Assembly: GCA_038258215.1 (NCBI GenBank) | Contig: JBBSQC010000009.1 | Location: forward strand, 1 to 64,000 | Source of the DNA: Fodinibacter sp038258215 | Lineage (GTDB): Bacteria; Actinomycetota; Actinomycetes; Actinomycetales; Dermatophilaceae | Reading direction: 5' to 3' | DNA: 64,000 nt | In this document: piece after piece, positions 59,085 to 64,000 of the stretch | How the letters are laid out: every line of letters begins with the position of its first letter | How positions within the stretch are numbered: the first letter of the stretch is position 1 | The notes under the pieces: model-generated | Seen by the model: the letters and a program-made list of their open reading frames with translations, nothing else | What the model was told of the DNA's origin: nothing | The model's database searches: none | Program-made: the position numbers and the translations under genes

Positions 59085-60619
59085 ACTCCCTGCCCCTGCT
59101 CACCCTGATGATGGTCGTGCCGCTACTCGGCGCGGTCGTCGTGGCGGCCCTGCCCGGCAGCTCCGCCCGGCTCGCGAAGCCGATCGCGCTGGGTGCCTCG
59201 ATCGTCACCCTGGTGCTGGCGATCCTGGCCTGGGTCCGCTTCGACGCTGGGGCCACGGTGCAGTTCCAGCTGGCCGAGGTGCACTCGTGGATCCCGCAGT
59301 TCGGTGTGTCCTACGCCCTCGGCGTCGACGGGATCGCCCTCTCGCTCATCGTGCTCTCCGCCATCCTCACTCCGATCTGCCTGCTGGCCGCCTGGAACGA
59401 CGTCAGCGACGAGGAGCCCCAGCGGGAGAAGACCTACTTCGCGCTGATGCTCACCCTGCTGGCCTTCATGGTCGGGGTCTTCGCGGCGACCGACGTCTTC
59501 TTGTTCTACGTCTTCTTCGAGGCGATGCTCATCCCGGTGTACTTCCTCATCGGCCTGTTCGGCGGTGCCCGCCGGCAGTATGCCGCGGTGAAGTTCCTGC
59601 TGTTCTCCCTCGCGGGCGGGCTGATCATGCTCGTCGCGGTCATCGCGCTCTACGTCGCCGGCCCCGGCGGCCCCACCGGCTTCCTCGTCGACAACCTCAC
59701 CGGAAACCTCGATGCGTCCACCGGGGCGCTGCGATGGATGTTCGTCGGCTTCTTCTTCGCCTTCGCGGTGAAGGCCCCGATGTGGCCGGTGCACACCTGG
59801 CTGCCCGACGCGGCCACCGAGGCCCGCCCGGCGACCGCCGTCCTGCTGGTCGGCGTGCTCGACAAGGTCGGCACCTACGGCATGATCCGGTTCTGCCTCC
59901 AGCTCTTCCCGGAGGCCTCGAAGTGGGCCACCCCCGTGGTCATCACCCTCGCCGTCATCTCGGTGATCTACGGCGCGCTGCTGGCCATCGGCCAGACCGA
60001 CATGATGCGGCTCATCGCCTTCACCTCGATCAGCCACTTCGGCCTGATCGTCCTGGGCATCTTCGCGCTGACCAGCGTCGGTGGCGCCGGAGCGACCCTG
60101 TACATGGTCAACCACGGGTTCTCCACGGCGGGGCTCTTCCTCCTCGCTGGCTTCCTCGTCGCGCGTCGCGGCTCCAAGCGCATCCCGGACTACGGCGGCT
60201 GGCAGCGAGTCACCCCGGTGCTGGCGGGCAGCTTCCTGGTCGTCGGCCTGTCGAGCCTGGCCCTGCCCGGACTCTCCTCGTTCGTCTCGGAGTTCCTCGT
60301 CCTACAGGGGGCGTTCATGCGCTACCCCGCGGCGGCGGTCATCGCCACCCTCGGCACGGTCCTCGCCGCGCTGTACATCCTCCTCATGTACCAGCGCGTC
60401 ATGACCGGCCCGAAGCCCAGCTTCGTCGAGGGAGAGGCTCCACCCGACCTCTCCCACCGGGAGCGCTGGGTCGTGGCCCCGATCATCGCCTCGTTCATCG
60501 TGCTCGGCTTCTTCCCCAAGCCGGTGCTCGACCTCGTCAACCCGGCCGTGGACCGGACGCTGCAGTTCGTCGGCGTCTCCGACCCGACCGCAACCGCCGC
60601 CTCCGGGAGTGAGAAGTGA
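59081..60619 (+). CDS. nuoM: NADH-quinone oxidoreductase subunit M
   Basis: NuoM is the second antiporter-like pump subunit. The 512-residue protein has FYVFFEAMLIPVYFLIGLFGG (in part, with the key Glu near 147), AVKAPMWPVHTWLPDAATEAP-type sequence (here VKAPMWPVHTWLPDAATEA, near 229-247) and the mid-membrane Lys in KFLLFSLAGGLIML. The GTG start overlaps nuoL, and the stop overlaps nuoN. Confidence 0.97.
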   Translation: MNSLPLLTLMMVVPLLGAVVVAALPGSSARLAKPIALGASIVTLVLAILAWVRFDAGATVQFQLAEVHSWIPQFGVSYALGVDGIALSLIVLSAILTPICLLAAWNDVSDEEPQREKTYFALMLTLLAFMVGVFAATDVFLFYVFFEAMLIPVYFLIGLFGGARRQYAAVKFLLFSLAGGLIMLVAVIALYVAGPGGPTGFLVDNLTGNLDASTGALRWMFVGFFFAFAVKAPMWPVHTWLPDAATEARPATAVLLVGVLDKVGTYGMIRFCLQLFPEASKWATPVVITLAVISVIYGALLAIGQTDMMRLIAFTSISHFGLIVLGIFALTSVGGAGATLYMVNHGFSTAGLFLLAGFLVARRGSKRIPDYGGWQRVTPVLAGSFLVVGLSSLALPGLSSFVSEFLVLQGAFMRYPAAAVIATLGTVLAALYILLMYQRVMTGPKPSFVEGEAPPDLSHRERWVVAPIIASFIVLGFFPKPVLDLVNPAVDRTLQFVGVSDPTATAASGSEK

Positions 60620-62169
60620 TATCCGCCGAGTTCGAGGCAGTCAACGTCGACTACGCAGCGGTGTCGCCGATGCTCATCGTCATCGGTGGTGCGCTCGTGG
60701 GGGTCCTCGTCGAGGCCTTCGCACCCCGGATGAAGCGGCACTCGATCCAGGTCGTGCTCACCAGCGTGACGCTGCTCGCCGCCCTGGTGGCGGTGGCGGT
60801 CTGGTCGCGCACCAACACCGCGGTGACCCTCGGCGGGTCGGTCGTCGTCGACGGGGTCGCGGTCTTCCTCCAGGGCTCGTTGCTCGTGCTCGCCCTGATG
60901 GCCGTGCTCATCATGGCCGAGACCTTCGGCGGCGTCGGGGCCGACGCCTTCACGCCGATGGGCGCGTCCACCCCCGGCTCGCAGCAGGAGGACGTGGCGA
61001 CCCGCGCGGGCTACGCGACGTCAGAGGTCTTCCCGCTGACGCTCTTCGCCGTGCTGGGCATGATGGTCTTCGTCACGGCGAACGACCTGATCACCATGTT
61101 CGTGGGCCTCGAGGTGCTCTCGCTGCCGCTCTACGTCATGACCGGCCTGGCCCGGCGTCGGCGCCTGCTGTCGCAGGAGGCGGCCCTGAAGTACTTCCTC
61201 CTCGGTGCCTTCTCCAGCGCCTTCTTCCTCTTTGGCTCGGCGCTGCTCTACGGCTTCGCCGGCTCCTCCGACCTCAAGGTCATCGCCCAGACCATCTCCA
61301 CGACCGGCGGCGAGCTCGACGGGCTGCTCCTGCCCGGTGTGGTCCTCGTCCTGGTCGGGCTGCTGTTCAAGGTGGGTGCGGTGCCGTTCCACTCGTGGAC
61401 ACCGGACGCCTACCAGGGTGCGCCGACCCCCGTGACGGGGTTCATGGCCGCCTGCACCAAGCTCGCGGCCTTCGGGGCCATCCTGCGGTTCGTCTACGTC
61501 GGCGTCGCGGGCAACCGCTGGGACTGGGAGATGGCGGTCGTGGTCATCGCGATCCTCACGATGGTCATCGGCGCCGTGCTGTCCGTGACCCAGACCGACA
61601 TCAAGCGCCTCCTGGCGTACTCCTCGATCGCCCACGCCGGCTTCATCCTCGTCGGTGTCCTCGCGTTCACCGAGGCGGCGATCTCCGGCGTGATGTTCTA
61701 CCTCATCGCCTACGGCTTCACCACGGTGGCCGCGTTCGGGATCATCGCCATGGTGCGCCAGGGTGGGTCCGAGGCATCGCACCTCTCGCAGTGGGCGGGT
61801 CTGGGCCGCCGCCACCCGGTCGTCGCCGGGACGTTCTCGTTCCTGCTGCTGGCCTTCGCCGGCATCCCGCTGACCTCGGGCTTCACGGCCAAGTACGCCG
61901 TGTTCGCCCCGGCCGTCCAGAGCGGCACCGCCGGCGTCATCATGGTCGTGGTGGGTGTGCTCGCCTCGGCCGTCACGGCCTTCGTCTACGTCCGGCTCAT
62001 CGTGCTGATGTACTTCACCGAGCCCGCCGGTGACGACGTCGTGGCGCTGACCCCGTCGATCGGCGCGGCCGTCGCGATCACCGTCGGTGTCGTGGCGACC
62101 GTCGTCGCGGGCGTGCTGCCCAGCATCGGGCTCGACCTGGCGGCGTCGTCGGCCTCGTTCCTCCTGTGA
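60616..62169 (+). CDS. nuoN: NADH-quinone oxidoreductase subunit N
   Basis: NuoN is the third antiporter-like subunit. The 517-residue protein has MFVGLEVLSLPLYVMTGL (key Glu near 164), FKVGAVPFHSWTPDAYQGAPTP (in part, key Lys near 252) and YSSIAHAGFILVG. A polar loop around residues 108-136 is typical of actinobacterial NuoN. It ends the nuo run and overlaps the prenyl synthase gene by 4 nt (GTGA), so that gene is probably in the same transcript. Confidence 0.97.
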   Translation: MISAEFEAVNVDYAAVSPMLIVIGGALVGVLVEAFAPRMKRHSIQVVLTSVTLLAALVAVAVWSRTNTAVTLGGSVVVDGVAVFLQGSLLVLALMAVLIMAETFGGVGADAFTPMGASTPGSQQEDVATRAGYATSEVFPLTLFAVLGMMVFVTANDLITMFVGLEVLSLPLYVMTGLARRRRLLSQEAALKYFLLGAFSSAFFLFGSALLYGFAGSSDLKVIAQTISTTGGELDGLLLPGVVLVLVGLLFKVGAVPFHSWTPDAYQGAPTPVTGFMAACTKLAAFGAILRFVYVGVAGNRWDWEMAVVVIAILTMVIGAVLSVTQTDIKRLLAYSSIAHAGFILVGVLAFTEAAISGVMFYLIAYGFTTVAAFGIIAMVRQGGSEASHLSQWAGLGRRHPVVAGTFSFLLLAFAGIPLTSGFTAKYAVFAPAVQSGTAGVIMVVVGVLASAVTAFVYVRLIVLMYFTEPAGDDVVALTPSIGAAVAITVGVVATVVAGVLPSIGLDLAASSASFLL

Positions 62170-63194
62170 GCGAGGTGTCGGTCGAGCAGGCCGCGCGGGG
62201 CACCCCCGCGGTGCTCTCCCTCCCCGACGCCTCCGACGCCCTGCGCAGTGCCCTCCTCGCCGGTCTGGACGCGGTCAACGCGCTCATCGAGGACCGGGTC
62301 CGACACGACGACCCGTTCATCTCCCGGGCCAGCGAGCACCTGACCGCGGCCGGGGGGAAGCGGTTCCGGCCGTTGCTCACCCTCCTTGCCGCGGAGGTGG
62401 GTGAGGGCGTCAACGGCCAGGTGGTCGCGGCCGCGGCGGGGGTCGAGCTGACCCACCTGGCCTCGCTCTACCACGACGACGTCATGGACGAGGCGGACGT
62501 GCGGCGGGGTGCGACCAGCGCCAACGCCGCCTACGGGAACTCCACCGCCATCCTCGTCGGTGACCTGCTCTTCGGCACCGCCTCGGACATCGTGGCCGAC
62601 CTCGGGCCACAGGCGGTGAAGATCCAGGCGCAGACCTTCGTGCGGCTGTGCTCGGGCCAGATCCGCGACGACCGACCCTGCCCCGACGGGGAGGACCCGG
62701 TGGACTACTACCTCAGCGTCCTCGCCGACAAGACCGGGGTCCTCATCGCCACCGCCGCCCGCTACGGCGCGATGTTCGCCGGGTGCGCGGATGACGTCGT
62801 CGAGACGATGGCCGAGTTCGGGGAGCGGCTCGGTGTCGCCTTCCAGCTGGCCGACGACCTCATCGACATCGAGTCCGAGGCCGACGAGACCGGTAAGACC
62901 CCCGGCACCGACCTGCGCGAGGGCAAGCGCACGCTTCCGGTCATCCACGTCCTGGCCTCCGACGACCCGGACGATCGGCCGCTGCAGGCGTTGCTCACCG
63001 GCGACCTCACCGACGACGCCCGCCTCGCGGAGGCCTTGGGCCTGCTGCGCGCCCACCCGGCGATGGACCGGGCCCGCGAGCACACCCACCAGGTCGCCCG
63101 ACAGGCTCAGGACGTGCTCGTGGCGCTACCGCCGAGCGATGCCAAGGATGCCCTGCACGCCCTGGCGACCGGCGTGGTCACCCGAGTCGGGTGA
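62166..63194 (+). CDS. polyprenyl diphosphate synthase
   Basis: This 342-residue trans-prenyltransferase has the first Asp-rich motif LYHDDVMDEADVRRG (DDVMD at 104-108), the basic GGKRFRPLL at 63-71, and the second Asp-rich motif FQLADDLIDIE (near 226). Small residues before the first motif (LAS) allow a long chain. It probably makes the C40-C50 tail that MenA uses for menaquinone, as GrcC1 (Rv0562) is thought to do in M. tuberculosis. It is translationally coupled to nuoN and to the next gene, tying quinone tail supply to complex I. Confidence 0.93.
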   Translation: MSEVSVEQAARGTPAVLSLPDASDALRSALLAGLDAVNALIEDRVRHDDPFISRASEHLTAAGGKRFRPLLTLLAAEVGEGVNGQVVAAAAGVELTHLASLYHDDVMDEADVRRGATSANAAYGNSTAILVGDLLFGTASDIVADLGPQAVKIQAQTFVRLCSGQIRDDRPCPDGEDPVDYYLSVLADKTGVLIATAARYGAMFAGCADDVVETMAEFGERLGVAFQLADDLIDIESEADETGKTPGTDLREGKRTLPVIHVLASDDPDDRPLQALLTGDLTDDARLAEALGLLRAHPAMDRAREHTHQVARQAQDVLVALPPSDAKDALHALATGVVTRVG

Positions 63195-64000
63195 GCGGCA
63201 TCCCCGACCCGGTGGGCAACCCCTGGGAGCGCGCCACCGACGGGCTCCCGGCCCCGCTCGTCGCCGTGGACCTCGACCGCTTCGACGCCAACGCCGACGA
63301 CCTCGTGCGACGAGCCGACGGGCTGCCGATCCGGGTGGCCTCCAAGTCCGTACGGTGCCGGGCCTTGCTCGACCGGGTCCTCTCCCGGCCCGGCTTCTCC
63401 GGCGTGATGGCGTATGCCGTGCCGGAGGCGCTGTGGCTGGCCAAGGCCGGGGTCCGCGACGTCTTCGTCGCCTACCCCAGCGTGGACGTCGCCGCGGTCC
63501 GGACCCTCGCGACCGACCCGGTGCTCCGCGCCGAGGTGACGGTGACGGTCGACAGCGTGGAGCACGTCCGCTGGCTTCGTGAGTCCTTGGGCGGGGACGT
63601 CAGGGGCCTCGGGGTCGCGGTCGACGTCGACGCGTCGCTGCGGGTGGGGCCCCTGCACCTCGGCGTGCGGAGGTCGCCGACGCGCACCCCGCAGCAGGCC
63701 CTGGCCGTGGTGCGGGCGGCGCTCGGCGTGGGACTCGACGTGCGCGGGGTGATGTTCTACGACGCCCAGGTCGCCGGCCTTCCCGACTCGGGACCACACA
63801 TCAGGGTGCTCAAGCGGGGCTCGGTGCGGGACCTGCGCGCCCGGCGGGCCGCCGTCGTCGATGCGGTCCGCGCCGAGATCGACCTGGCCTTCGTCAACGC
63901 CGGAGGCACGGGCAGCCTGCACCTCTTCGGCGGCGACCGGGTCGTCACCGAGCTGGCGGCGGGCTCGGGTCTCTACTCGCCGACCCTCTTCGACGGCTAC
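63191..64000 (+). CDS. alanine racemase-fold PLP enzyme (amino acid deaminase/aldolase family), cut by window end
   Basis: The frame starts with GTG 63191, overlapping the prenyl synthase stop (GTGA), and is open to the last base (270 codons). It is an alanine-racemase N-terminal TIM barrel: LVAVDLDRFDANADDLVRRA, then the PLP lysine in IRVASKSVRC (near residue 51), VMAYAVPEALWLAKAG, VFVAYPSVD, VAVDVDASLRVG and VMFYDAQVAGLPD. The overall pattern fits D-threonine aldolase/D-serine dehydratase-like proteins annotated as amino acid deaminase/aldolase. The reaction cannot be fixed without the C-terminal domain. Confidence 0.82.
   Translation, partial: MSGIPDPVGNPWERATDGLPAPLVAVDLDRFDANADDLVRRADGLPIRVASKSVRCRALLDRVLSRPGFSGVMAYAVPEALWLAKAGVRDVFVAYPSVDVAAVRTLATDPVLRAEVTVTVDSVEHVRWLRESLGGDVRGLGVAVDVDASLRVGPLHLGVRRSPTRTPQQALAVVRAALGVGLDVRGVMFYDAQVAGLPDSGPHIRVLKRGSVRDLRARRAAVVDAVRAEIDLAFVNAGGTGSLHLFGGDRVVTELAAGSGLYSPTLFDGY

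Overview
The window is one continuous stretch of very GC-rich chromosome with tightly packed genes, many GTG starts and pervasive ATGA/GTGA stop-start overlaps. Mycothione reductase, menaquinone genes, the short basic ribosomal protein bS22, a Rex regulator and a SUMT-HemD fusion all point to an actinobacterium. The overall style suggests Micrococcales, perhaps Intrasporangiaceae, but that placement is an inference. I see no phage genes, insertion sequence, tRNA, rRNA or CRISPR array.

Layout. 1-2.1 kb: a possible gene end, then a methyltransferase and a Cys-rich protein on the minus strand. 2.1-10.5 kb: Ppx/GppA phosphatase, sugar isomerase-like protein, two-gene ABC exporter, proline dehydrogenase, proC, two GNAT acetyltransferases, a TrkA-type regulator and an AcuC-type deacetylase. 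10.7-14.1 kb: HTH protein, bS22, epimerase, acyltransferase, glutaredoxin-like protein. 14.1-19.8 kb: rex-hemA-hemC-cobA/hemD-hemB behind a Rex operator. 19.9-21.1 kb: divergent YceI and MarR. 21.2-27.6 kb: hemL, a phosphoglycerate-mutase-like protein, and the System II cytochrome c maturation genes (thioredoxin, ccdA, resB, ccsB). 27.6-45.6 kb: the menaquinone genes menA, menE, menB, menC, menD, menF, menG and menJ, interrupted by accessory genes (hemerythrin-like protein, animal-type heme peroxidase, a decayed VapBC pair, a VOC protein with an in-frame stop, a heliorhodopsin, mycothione reductase, and a WXG-like/hydrolase pair). 45.7-62.2 kb: complete nuoA-nuoN for complex I. 62.2-64 kb: a polyprenyl diphosphate synthase and a PLP-fold enzyme cut by the window end.

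How it works together. The window carries most of a respiratory chain's non-oxidase parts: tetrapyrrole synthesis, covalent heme attachment, menaquinone synthesis with its isoprenoid tail and MenJ saturation, and NADH dehydrogenase I. The order of ppx, proC, HTH, bS22, epimerase, acyltransferase, hem, hemL, cytochrome c maturation and men genes resembles the M. tuberculosis Rv0496-Rv0562 region as I remember it, with nuo lying here between menJ and the prenyl synthase. Near-consensus Rex operators stand before both rex-hem and menJ-nuo, which suggests joint control by the NADH/NAD+ ratio.

The most interesting items are the heliorhodopsin (36532-37377), a 54-bp double-palindrome repeat present in opposite orientations upstream of proC and hemL, the paired Rex sites with a possible iron box beside one of them, an enriched G[GT]ATGCC motif that drives rare codon choice, and many genes whose -10 hexamer lies only 6-8 nt before the start codon (leaderless architecture).
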